NCBI GenBank assembly: GCA_031178805.1
Contig: JAPSIJ010000043.1
Span: 1 to 12,138, forward strand
Reading direction: 5' to 3'
Length of the DNA stretch: 12,138 bases
Source of the DNA: Cellulomonas sp.
GTDB lineage: Bacteria; Actinomycetota; Actinomycetes; Actinomycetales; Cellulomonadaceae
Part shown: in pieces, positions 1 to 8,196 of the stretch
How positions within the stretch are numbered: the stretch's first letter is position 1
Layout: each line of letters begins with the position of its first letter
Notes under the pieces: model-generated
What the model was told of the DNA's origin: nothing
The model's database searches: none
Seen by the model: the letters and a program-made list of their open reading frames with translations, nothing else
Made by a program: the position numbers and the translations under genes

Positions 1-408
1 GGCACGCCGCGGGGCGCGGTGCGGCTGGAGCTGTCCGAGGCCGCGACCGAGGCGCAGGTGACGCGCGCGGAGCCCGCCCTGCGGGCCCTGCGGGCCGCCG
101 GGGTGCCGATCGCGCTGGACGACCTCGGCGGCGCGCTCGCCGGGCTGCGCCAGGTGTCCCGGCTGCCGGTGGACGTGCTGAAGATCGACCGGTCCGTGGT
201 CGCCGGGATGCTGGACGACCCGTTCGACGCGCTGCTGGTGGAGATCGTGCACCGGATGGCGACCGAGCACGGGCTGACCGTCGTCGCCGAGGGCGTCGAG
301 CAGCCCGAGCAGCTCGCGGCGCTGCGCACCGCCGGCGTCCCGCTGGTGCAGGGCTACCTGGTCGCCCGCCCCATGCCCGCCGACGCCCTGGGCACCTACC
401 TCTCCTGA
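1..408 (+). CDS. EAL-domain protein, C-terminal part (c-di-GMP phosphodiesterase type), 5' truncated by window edge
   Basis: The open frame enters from the left edge and stops at TGA 406-408; the GTG at 19-21 is inside the domain and is not the true start. The 135 visible residues are the second half of an EAL fold, which in active members hydrolyses cyclic-di-GMP to pGpG using metal ions. Visible in order are the LELSE strand with its acidic residue, a DD pair in DDLGG, LKID with the conserved Lys, AEGVE with the conserved Glu, and QGYL near the end. The EAL tripeptide and any GGDEF, PAS or membrane part lie outside. Loop 6 after the Asp pair is usually DFGTGYSS-like but here reads DLGGALAGL, so activity is uncertain. 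The gene converges on the minus-strand cluster and ends 178 bp from its last gene. The family is clear; the catalytic state is not. Confidence 0.88.
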   Translation, partial: GTPRGAVRLELSEAATEAQVTRAEPALRALRAAGVPIALDDLGGALAGLRQVSRLPVDVLKIDRSVVAGMLDDPFDALLVEIVHRMATEHGLTVVAEGVEQPEQLAALRTAGVPLVQGYLVARPMPADALGTYLS

Positions 409-455
409 CCCCGCCCCTCCCCCGCTCCCGCTCCCGCTCCGCGGCCGAGACACCA

Positions 456-505
456 CGAGGGCGCACGAGTTCTCCTGCGCCGTGACGGCGTCTCGTGCGC
501 CCTCG
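456..505. terminator. Composite inverted repeat between convergent genes (possible bidirectional terminator or REP-like element)
   Basis: A perfect 14-bp inverted repeat pairs CGAGGGCGCACGAG at 456-469 with its complement at 492-505. Inside it sits a second perfect hairpin, CGCCG-TGA-CGGCG at 478-490. The element lies in the 178-bp gap between the stop of the EAL gene (408) and the stop of the minus-strand membrane-protein gene (587), where a bidirectional terminator would be expected. No T-tract follows either arm. A dispersed palindromic repeat is the alternative. The rest of the gap holds a short CCCGCT-type tandem run (about 419-440) and G-rich low-complexity DNA (about 515-586), with no gene that I can support. 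Confidence 0.6.
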
Positions 506-586
506 CGGGACGGGTGCGCGCGCGGAGGAGGTGGGAGGGGTGCGCGCGGGCAGGGGTGTGCGCGGGGTGGGGTGCGTGTGCGCGGG

Positions 587-1093
587 TCAGCGCAGGGGGG
601 TGCCGCCGGCGGGGCGGCCGCGGTGGATGCGCGAGGCGTGCCGCAGGGCGGCGCGCGCCCGGCGCCGGTCCCCCGCCGCGTCGTAGGCGAACGCGAGCCG
701 GTACCACGGCCCCCAGTCGCCGGGGGCGGCGGCCTCGGCCTCGGCGCGCGCCGCGTCGAACGCCTCGGCGGCGGCGGCGCGGTCGATCCGGCCGCCGGGG
801 CTGCGCGGCAGGTCGTCGACCGGCAGCGCGCCGCGGGCGGCGAGGGCGTCGGCCATCCGCTGCACGTCGATCGCGAGCAGCCACTCCCGCGCCAGCAGGC
901 CGAGCACCAGCAGCGGCAGCACCAGGAACGCGACCCCGAGGCCGATGCCGACCGGCTCGTCGGTGCGGACCAGGGCGAGCGCCCGGCCGGCCACCTGCCA
1001 CAGGTACAGGCCGAGCAGGGCGGTGAGGGCGAGCGCCGCGACCAGCGCGGTGCGGCGGCGCGGGGCGGCGGGCGGGCCGGCGGGCTCCGTCAC
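587..1093 (-). CDS. Small membrane protein with two TM helices and a TPR-like C-terminus
   Basis: This 168-residue protein begins at GTG 1093, 7 nt after the dapB stop, and ends at TGA 589-587. I see no strong ribosome-binding site, so translation may be coupled to dapB. The N-terminus is short, Pro/Ala-rich and then basic (RRR at 12-14). Two hydrophobic segments follow, at about 15-35 and 48-67. A soluble Ala/Arg/Asp-rich region ends in one TPR-like helix pair at about 126-156 (WYRLAFAY then DRRRARAAL). The basic residues before the first helix and the hairpin topology suggest both ends are cytoplasmic (inference). The function is unknown; position alone links it to dapB. Genes of this type do occur after dapB in related actinobacteria as far as I recall, but I cannot check that here. 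Confidence 0.75.
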   Translation of the reverse strand: MTEPAGPPAAPRRRTALVAALALTALLGLYLWQVAGRALALVRTDEPVGIGLGVAFLVLPLLVLGLLAREWLLAIDVQRMADALAARGALPVDDLPRSPGGRIDRAAAAEAFDAARAEAEAAAPGDWGPWYRLAFAYDAAGDRRRARAALRHASRIHRGRPAGGTPLR

Positions 1094-1100
1094 GGCCGGC

Positions 1101-1868
1101 TCAGCCCAGGTCCAGGTAGTGCTCGAGCCCGACCGTCAGGCCCGGCCGCGCGCCGACCTGCCGCACCGCGTGCAGCACGCCCGGCATGAACGACACCCGG
1201 TCGAACGAGTCGTGCCGGATGGTCAGCTGCTCCCCCGCGTTGCCGAGCAGGATCTCCTCGTGGGCCACCAGGCCGCGCAGCCGGACGGCGTGCACCCGCA
1301 CGCCGTCGACGTCCGCGCCGCGGGCACCGTCGAGGGCCGTGGTCGTGGCGTCCGGCACGGGGCCGAGGCCGGCGTCGCGGCGCGCGCGGGCGACGGCCTG
1401 CGCGGTGTGCCGGGCGGTGCCCGACGGCGCGTCGACCTTGTCGGGGTGGTGCAGCTCGACGACCTCGACCGACTCGAACCAGCGGGCGGCCCGCGCGGCG
1501 AACGCCATCGCCAGGACGGCGCCGAGCGCGAAGTTCGGCGCGACCAGCACCCCGACCCCCGGGTGCCCGGCGAGATCCGCCTCGACCCGCCCGAGCGACT
1601 CCGGCGTCCAGCCGGTGGTGCCGACGACCACGTGCACGCCCTGCGCCACCAGGGACCGGACGTTCGCCTCGGTGACGCCCGGCACGGTGAAGTCGACCGC
1701 GACCTGCGCGCCGGTGGCGGCCACCGCGCCGACGTCGTCGCCGTGCTCCAGGGCCGCGACCAGCTCCAGGTCGGGGGCCGCCTCGACGGCGTCCACGACG
1801 GTCCGGCCCATCCGGCCGGCGGCGCCGAGCACGGCCACCGGGATCAGGTCGCTGCGGGGTGTCGTCAC
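1101..1868 (-). CDS. dapB: 4-hydroxy-tetrahydrodipicolinate reductase
   Basis: DapB is a cytoplasmic enzyme that reduces 4-hydroxy-tetrahydrodipicolinate with NAD(P)H to tetrahydrodipicolinate, in the diaminopimelate/lysine pathway that also feeds peptidoglycan. The 255-residue length is normal for the family. The N-terminal Rossmann motif GAAGRMG is at 15-21, DFT at 59-61, VVGTTG at 81-86 and PNF at 111-113. The catalytic stretch ELHHPDKVDAPSGTA gives the His pair at 140-141, Lys144 and SGT at 149-151. The C-terminal HEEILLGNAGEQL and SFMPGVL blocks are also present. The start is GTG 1868, with a purine-rich AGGGTGG about 6 nt upstream that acts as the likely ribosome-binding site. The gene lies 11 nt after the AraC-like regulator and 7 nt before the membrane-protein gene, so the three are probably one transcript. 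Nothing appears broken. Confidence 0.97.
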   Translation of the reverse strand: MTTPRSDLIPVAVLGAAGRMGRTVVDAVEAAPDLELVAALEHGDDVGAVAATGAQVAVDFTVPGVTEANVRSLVAQGVHVVVGTTGWTPESLGRVEADLAGHPGVGVLVAPNFALGAVLAMAFAARAARWFESVEVVELHHPDKVDAPSGTARHTAQAVARARRDAGLGPVPDATTTALDGARGADVDGVRVHAVRLRGLVAHEEILLGNAGEQLTIRHDSFDRVSFMPGVLHAVRQVGARPGLTVGLEHYLDLG

Positions 1869-1879
1869 GGGACGCCACC

Positions 1880-2764
1880 CTAGACGCTCGCCAGGACCTC
1901 CTCCACGCCGCGGACCGCACGACGCAGGTCCAGCGCGGGCAGGCCGGTGAACCGCTCGACCTCCCGCGCCGGGTAGCCGGCGTCCGCGTACGAGCGCAGC
2001 ACGGCGGCCACCCGGGCGGCGTCGCCCCGGTCGTCCACGCCGAGCTCGCGCACCGCGCAGGACAGCCGCACCGCGGACAGGAACGCGCCCGGCGGCACGC
2101 CGACGTGCGCGGCGAACAGCGCGTGCAGCGAGGCGAGCGACCGGTCCACCGCCCGCGCCAGGTCGATCTGCCGGAGCAGGCCGCGCTCGGCGTCGGCGAC
2201 GGCGACCACCCGCTGCAGGTCCGCGCGGTCGCGGACCGGCAGCGGCCGGCGGACCGCCGCGAGCAGCGCGTCCTCCAGCGCCCGCGCCGCGGCGTGGGCG
2301 CCGGCGTGCGCGGCGGCCTCGGACCCCGGCGCCGCGCCGGGCACGGGATCGGTCCAGCACGCCCGGAGCCGCGCCTCGAGCGCCGCGCCGTCCAGCCCGA
2401 GCGCGTCGCCGAGCGGGCGGTGCCCGTCCACCAGGAACCCGGCCGGGTGCAGGGCGGACAGCGCCCAGGGCACGAGGCGGGCGCCGACCTCCCACGCGGG
2501 CGCACCCGGGTCGGCGGGCAGCACCACCTGCGGCACCGACCGCGGGCCGCGCAGCACGGAGCCGATCACCTCGGCCTCGCGGGTCAGCGGGTCGACCCAC
2601 CGGACACCGCCGCCGAGGCGCAGCACCGCGGCGGGCCGGCCGTCGGGCAGCGCGACCCGGGGCGGCGCGCCGTGCGGGGTGCGGGCGACCCACAGCGCCT
2701 CGACGAGCCCGGACGACCCGGGCGGGACGGTCACGACGGTGCGGGCGGGGGCGACGGCGGCCAT
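1880..2764 (-). CDS. AraC-like transcriptional regulator with a DUF6597-like N-terminal domain
   Basis: The 294-residue protein runs from ATG 2764 to TAG 1882-1880. The C-terminal quarter looks like the AraC/XylS DNA-binding domain. The first helix-turn-helix, at about 200-241, has LARAVDRSLASLHALF, then AAHVGVPPGAFL and the helix AVRLSCAVREL. The second, at about 249-285, keeps AGYP and REVERFTGLP but lacks about four residues where family members usually carry a D-Q-x-H segment, so it looks eroded. The N-terminal half (LVEALW near 20, LPDGRPAAVL near 40, V.GSVLRG near 67) resembles the DUF6597-type domain that precedes AraC HTHs in some actinobacterial regulators. No strong ribosome-binding site precedes the start. 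It sits 122 bp downstream of pepR and 11 nt upstream of dapB. AraC-like is likely; the N-terminal domain and any target are tentative. Confidence 0.72.
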   Translation of the reverse strand: MAAVAPARTVVTVPPGSSGLVEALWVARTPHGAPPRVALPDGRPAAVLRLGGGVRWVDPLTREAEVIGSVLRGPRSVPQVVLPADPGAPAWEVGARLVPWALSALHPAGFLVDGHRPLGDALGLDGAALEARLRACWTDPVPGAAPGSEAAAHAGAHAAARALEDALLAAVRRPLPVRDRADLQRVVAVADAERGLLRQIDLARAVDRSLASLHALFAAHVGVPPGAFLSAVRLSCAVRELGVDDRGDAARVAAVLRSYADAGYPAREVERFTGLPALDLRRAVRGVEEVLASV

Positions 2765-2810
2765 GACGCCATCATCGCCCCGCGGGGCACGGCCCGGGGA
2801 GGGACCTCCG

Positions 2811-2870
2811 GCCCGGCTCCCCCGGCGGGACGACGGGAGCCGGGCCCCGCGCGTGCGAAGCCCGGCTCCC
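2811..2870. repeat. Three copies of an 11-mer forming two alternative hairpins, pepR to AraC-like gap
   Basis: GCCCGGCTCCC occurs at 2811-2821 and again at 2860-2870, with its exact complement GGGAGCCGGGC between them at 2835-2845. The middle copy can pair with either flank, giving two mutually exclusive stems (11 bp each, 12 with the next pair) with loops of 13 and 14 nt. In the minus-strand transcript the 2860/2835 hairpin forms first, starting 16 nt after the pepR stop, so it could act as a terminator or 3' stabiliser. The second ends about 47 nt before the AraC-like start. No T-run is present. The remainder of this 122-bp gap holds nothing else that I can identify. Confidence 0.6.
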
Positions 2871-2886
2871 GGGGACGTGCGTGGGC

Positions 2887-4215
2887 TCAGTCGCCGAACG
2901 GGCCGACCCGGACCACGGACCGCGGCCGGCCGGCCAGGTCCGCCGCGAGCTCCTGGACGTCGCGCGCCGTGACGGCCCGCACCCGGTCCAGGGACTCCTG
3001 GGTGGACAGCAGCTCGCCGTGCACCAGCTCGGACTTGCCGAGCCGGCTCATCCGGGAGCCGGAGTCCTCCAGGCCGAGCACCAGGCCGCCGGACAGCTGC
3101 CCGACGGACCGGCGGAGCTCCGCGGCGGTGATCCCGCCGTCGGCGAGCCGCTCCAGCTCGGCCACCATCAGGTCGGTGACCTCGTCGACCTTCCCCGGCG
3201 TGCAGCCGGCGTACAGGCCGAACACGCCGGTGTCGGCGTGGCCCGAGGCGAACGAGTACGTCGAGTACGCCAGGCCCCGCTTCTCGCGGATCTCCTGGAA
3301 CAGCCGCGACGACATGCCGCCGCCGAGCACCGCGTTGAGCACCGACAGGGTGAACCGGCGCGGGTCGGTGGCCGTGAGGCCGGTGCCGCCCACGATGACG
3401 TTCGCCTGCTCGGTGGTCCGGCGCACGGTGACCCGGGACGCCCCGGCCGTGACCGGCAGCGCGTCCCCGGCACCGCGGCGCCGCGCGGGCGCCTCGCCGG
3501 CCGGCAGCGGCCAGCCGCCGTCGGCCAGGGCCGCGACGACCTGCTCGGCGAGCGCGTCGTGGTCGACGTTGCCCGCCGCGGTGACCACGAGGGTCGCCGG
3601 CCGGTAGTGCTGGCGGTAGTGCTCCCAGACGGCGTCCCGCGGCACGGCCCGGATGGTCTCCGGGGTGCCGCCGATCGGCCGGCCGAGCGGGTGCTCGCCG
3701 AGCACGACCGTGGCGAACCGCTCGTGCACGACGTCGCTGGGGTCGTCGTCGTTCATGGCGAGCTCCTCCAGGATGACGCCGCGCTCGGTCTCGAGCTCGT
3801 CGCCGTCCAGGCGGGCGGAGGTCACCATGTCCGCGATGACGTCGACCGCCATCGGCAGGTCCTCGTCCAGCACGCGGGCGTAGTAGCAGGTGTGCTCCTT
3901 GCCCGTGGCCGCGTTCGCCTCGCCGCCGACCTCGTCGAACGCCTCCGCGATGTCCATCGCCGAGCGCCGCGCGGTCCCCTTGAACAGCAGGTGCTCGAGG
4001 AAGTGCGTCGACCCGTGGTGCCCGTCGGACTCGTCGCGCGAGCCGACGCCGACCCACGCCCCCACGGACGCGGACCGCATCCCGGGGACGTGCTCGGTGA
4101 GCAGGCGGACCCCGCCGGGCAGGACGGAGCGACGGACGTCGCCGTCACCCGCCTGCCCGGCGGTCACGTCGCTGCCCGGCGAGCCGGGCGCGACGAGGGG
4201 GAGGTCCAGCGGCAC
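2887..4215 (-). CDS. pepR: M16-family zinc metallopeptidase (processing-peptidase-like)
   Basis: This 442-residue protein is a single-unit M16B (pitrilysin/mitochondrial-processing-peptidase-like) protease, presumably cytoplasmic because no signal peptide is seen. The inverted zinc motif HxxEH is intact as HFLEH at 71-75, and the third ligand is probably the second Glu of ILEEL at about 151, about 76 residues later as in the family. The middle REKRGLAYS and GLYAGC blocks belong to the C-terminal M16 half. The start chosen is GTG 4215, one nucleotide after the pnp TGA (TGA-C-GTG), because the resulting MPLDLPL N-terminus leads straight into the conserved VRRSVLPGGVR strand. GTG 4260 (inside pnp) and GTG 4167 are alternatives; none has a clear ribosome-binding site. 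The pnp-pepR pair is shared with Mycobacterium, where the gene is named pepR. The physiological substrate is not established. Confidence 0.93.
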   Translation of the reverse strand: MPLDLPLVAPGSPGSDVTAGQAGDGDVRRSVLPGGVRLLTEHVPGMRSASVGAWVGVGSRDESDGHHGSTHFLEHLLFKGTARRSAMDIAEAFDEVGGEANAATGKEHTCYYARVLDEDLPMAVDVIADMVTSARLDGDELETERGVILEELAMNDDDPSDVVHERFATVVLGEHPLGRPIGGTPETIRAVPRDAVWEHYRQHYRPATLVVTAAGNVDHDALAEQVVAALADGGWPLPAGEAPARRRGAGDALPVTAGASRVTVRRTTEQANVIVGGTGLTATDPRRFTLSVLNAVLGGGMSSRLFQEIREKRGLAYSTYSFASGHADTGVFGLYAGCTPGKVDEVTDLMVAELERLADGGITAAELRRSVGQLSGGLVLGLEDSGSRMSRLGKSELVHGELLSTQESLDRVRAVTARDVQELAADLAGRPRSVVRVGPFGD

Positions 4216-4216
4216 G

Positions 4217-6460
<2,244 letters not shown>

Positions 6461-6466
6461 GGGTGC

Positions 6467-6486
6467 CCTCCTTCGTCTCTCGGAGG
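6467..6486 (-). promoter_or_regulatory. pnp ribosome-binding site within a possible sequestering hairpin
   Basis: In the minus-strand RNA the Shine-Dalgarno core GGAGG (6471-6467), six bases before the pnp GTG, is complementary to CCTCC at 6486-6482, with a 10-nt loop between them. Five G-C-rich pairs could hide the site. Further upstream, an 8-bp inverted repeat (6490-6497 with 6523-6530) may extend the leader structure. The strong RBS itself is clear; the regulatory role is inference, and such short matches are common at this base composition. Confidence 0.4.
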
Positions 6487-6636
6487 CGCCGGTCCGGTCA
6501 CGGCGGTCTTCGATCGAGGTACCCGGACCGCACGAGGCGTTCCGGGCGCCACTACCGAGGACCGGACGCGTCGACCGGCGCGGAGTGGGGTGGTGCTCAG
6601 GTGGTGCGGGCGCCGGGGCGCGGGGCCCCGACGCAG

Positions 6637-6671
6637 GACCAGCCCGGACCCGCGGGGGGTCCGGGCTGGTC
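6637..6671 (-). terminator. Hairpin after rpsO (terminator or 3' stabiliser)
   Basis: A perfect 14-bp inverted repeat pairs GACCAGCCCGGACC at 6637-6650 with its complement at 6658-6671, with a 7-nt loop. It begins 6 nt after the rpsO stop on the minus strand. No T-tract follows, as is common for GC-rich actinobacterial terminators. A neighbouring 10-bp palindrome, CGGGGCCCCG, is at 6621-6630. Some read-through into pnp would be expected if no promoter lies in the remaining 176 bp, and I see no convincing one there. Confidence 0.72.
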
Positions 6672-6677
6672 GGGCGG

Positions 6678-6947
6678 TCAGCGGCGCAGGCCGAGCCGCT
6701 GGATCAGGCTGCGGTAGCGCTCGATGTCGACCTTCTGCAGGTAGCCCTGCAGGCGACGGCGCTGGCCGACCAGCAGCAGCAGCCCGCGGCGGCTGTGGTG
6801 GTCGTGCTTGTGGGTCTTGAGGTGCTCGTTCAGGTCGTTGATGCGCTGCGTCAGCAGGGCGATCTGGACCTCCGGCGAGCCGGTGTCACCCTCGTGGGTG
6901 GCGTACTCGGCCATGATGGACTTCTTGGTGGCGCTGTCGAGGGGCAC
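6678..6947 (-). CDS. rpsO: 30S ribosomal protein S15
   Basis: S15 is a primary 16S rRNA-binding protein that organises the 30S platform. The 89-residue length is exactly that of the family. The helix-loop motif DTGSPEVQIA is at 21-30, the central block HDHHSRRGLLLLVGQRRR at about 48-65, and the C-terminus ends in basic residues. The GTG start at 6947 has an AGGAG site 4 nt upstream. It lies 110 bp after ribF and 217 bp before pnp, the classic rpsO-pnp order. S15 autoregulates through its mRNA leader in several bacteria; the 110-bp upstream gap has room for such a leader, but I cannot identify a known S15 leader class. Nothing is unusual in the protein. Confidence 0.98.
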   Translation of the reverse strand: MPLDSATKKSIMAEYATHEGDTGSPEVQIALLTQRINDLNEHLKTHKHDHHSRRGLLLLVGQRRRLQGYLQKVDIERYRSLIQRLGLRR

Positions 6948-7034
6948 GACTCTCCTGGATTGTCTCGTTGCGCGGTGCTCCGGGGCAGGTCCACCCGGGC
7001 GCTCTCGTTCCGCGGCCGTTCTGACGGCTGTCCG

Positions 7035-7061
7035 AGTCTAGCAGCAGGTCGTGCCGGTCAG
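7035..7061 (-). promoter_or_regulatory. Possible weak promoter for rpsO-pnp
   Basis: On the minus strand, TAGACT (7040-7035) fits the actinobacterial -10 pattern TANNNT, and CTGACC (7061-7056), overlapping the ribF stop, resembles TTGACN. The spacer is only 15 nt, shorter than the usual 17. Transcription would start near 7028 and give a leader of about 80 nt, beginning at or next to a small hairpin, GCCGT-TCTG-ACGGC on the plus strand (7015-7028). This rests on pattern matching alone. Confidence 0.25.
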
Positions 7062-8056
7062 CCCTGCGCGTCGGCCGCGGGCCGCAGCACGCGGCGCACG
7101 CCCTCGACGTCCTCGTGCATCCGGGCCACCAGGTCCTCGACCGAGTCGAACCGCAGCGTGGGCCGCAGGCGCTCCACCAGGTCCAGCACGACCTCCTCGC
7201 CGTACAGGTCGAGGTCGGTGCGGTCCAGGACGTACGCCTCGACGCGGCGCTCCACGCCGGCGAACGTCGGGTTGGTGCCCACCGACACCGCGGCGGGCAG
7301 CACCGCGTCCGGGTCCCCCGCCGGCACGGACGGGCGGCGCAGCCACCCGGCGTACACGCCGTCGGCCGGGACCATCCCCGTCGCGTCCGGGGACAGGTTC
7401 GCCGTGGGGAAGCCCAGCTCGCGGCCGCGCGCGTCGCCGTGCACCACGGTGCCGCGCACCCGGTGCGGCCGGCCGAGCACCCGCGCGGCCTGCCGCACGT
7501 CGCCCGCGGCGAGCAGCTCGCGCACCCAGGTGGAGGACCACCGGCGGCGCAGCGGGTCCGCGAGCGGGTCCGGGCCGTCCTCGGGCGTGACGTCCTCGAT
7601 CACCTCGACGCCGAACCCGTACCGCTCCCCCAGCTCGACCATCGTGGCCAGGTCCCCGGCGTTGCCCCGGCCGAACCGCACGTCCCGGCCCACCACCACG
7701 GTGCGGGCCCGCAGGCCCTCGACCAGGTAGCGCCGCACGAACTCCTCGGCGGTCTGCTCGGCGAACTCCAGCGTGTAGGTCAGCAGCAGCACCGCGTCGA
7801 GGCCGGTGCCCTCCAGCAGCTCGAGCCGGTCCGCGTCGCCGGTGAGCAGCGGCGGGGCCTGGTCCGGGCGGTGCACCTGCTGCGGGTGCGGGGTGAACGT
7901 CACGGCCACCGACCGCGCCCCCACGGCGCGGGCGTCGGCCACCATGCGGGTGAGCACGCCGACGTGCCCCCGGTGCACCCCGTCGAAGTTGCCGACCGTC
8001 ACCACCGACGGCCCGAAGTCCGCGGGGACCTGCGCCAGGTCCGTCCAGCGATGCAC
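7058..8056 (-). CDS. ribF: Bifunctional riboflavin kinase / FAD synthetase
   Basis: RibF phosphorylates riboflavin to FMN and then adenylylates it to FAD, in the cytoplasm. The 332-residue protein has both modules. The N-terminal nucleotidyltransferase carries GNFDGVHRGH at 22-31 and FTPHP at 54-58, with VVGRDVRFGRG at 121-131 and SSTWVRE at 174-180. The C-terminal flavokinase carries the GxxxxGR..GFPTAN signature, ending in PTAN at 217-220. GTG 8056 was chosen because GGGAG lies 5 nt before it; the in-frame GTG at 8062 would place that purine run directly against the start. The gene follows truB after 140 bp and precedes rpsO by 110 bp. I looked for an FMN riboswitch in the upstream gap and saw none. 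Confidence 0.96.
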   Translation of the reverse strand: MHRWTDLAQVPADFGPSVVTVGNFDGVHRGHVGVLTRMVADARAVGARSVAVTFTPHPQQVHRPDQAPPLLTGDADRLELLEGTGLDAVLLLTYTLEFAEQTAEEFVRRYLVEGLRARTVVVGRDVRFGRGNAGDLATMVELGERYGFGVEVIEDVTPEDGPDPLADPLRRRWSSTWVRELLAAGDVRQAARVLGRPHRVRGTVVHGDARGRELGFPTANLSPDATGMVPADGVYAGWLRRPSVPAGDPDAVLPAAVSVGTNPTFAGVERRVEAYVLDRTDLDLYGEEVVLDLVERLRPTLRFDSVEDLVARMHEDVEGVRRVLRPAADAQG

Positions 8057-8099
8057 GCCCACTCCCGTCGGTCCGCGCCGGCGAGGCGCGCGTCTCCCC

Positions 8100-8120
8100 G
8101 TGCGCCGGGGCCCGGCGCAC
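8100..8120. repeat. 21-bp perfect palindrome in the truB-ribF gap
   Basis: GTGCGCCGGG and its exact complement CCCGGCGCAC flank a single G at 8110. It lies 77 nt after the truB stop and 44 nt before the ribF start, so it could be a terminator-type hairpin (8-9 bp stem as RNA) or an operator-like dyad. A weaker stem, GTGCCC/GGGCAC at 8147-8169, is closer to the truB stop. No T-tract is seen. The rest of the 140-bp gap is featureless GC-rich DNA. Confidence 0.45.
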
Positions 8121-8196
8121 CGGACAAGCCTGCCACGCCGCGACCGGTGCCCCGCGCCGCGGCGGGCACGGCGGGCGGGCGGCGAGGCGGGGCGGC

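Noticed and set aside
419..440. Short CCCGCT-type tandem run after the EAL gene
   Set aside because: Only about three short units in GC-rich DNA; not distinctive enough to list as a repeat.
396..1001. Minus-strand open frame overlapping the membrane-protein gene
   Set aside because: Almost entirely Arg/Ala/Pro/Gly and crosses the palindrome; the other frame (587-1093) has proper membrane segments and sits 7 nt after dapB.
1859..3607. Long plus-strand open frame opposite the AraC-like gene and pepR
   Set aside because: Low-complexity Arg/Gly/Pro/Ala translation with no motif, antisense to supported genes.
8057..8196. FMN riboswitch before ribF
   Set aside because: The conserved multi-helix core of the class is not visible; only a simple palindrome and a weak stem are present.
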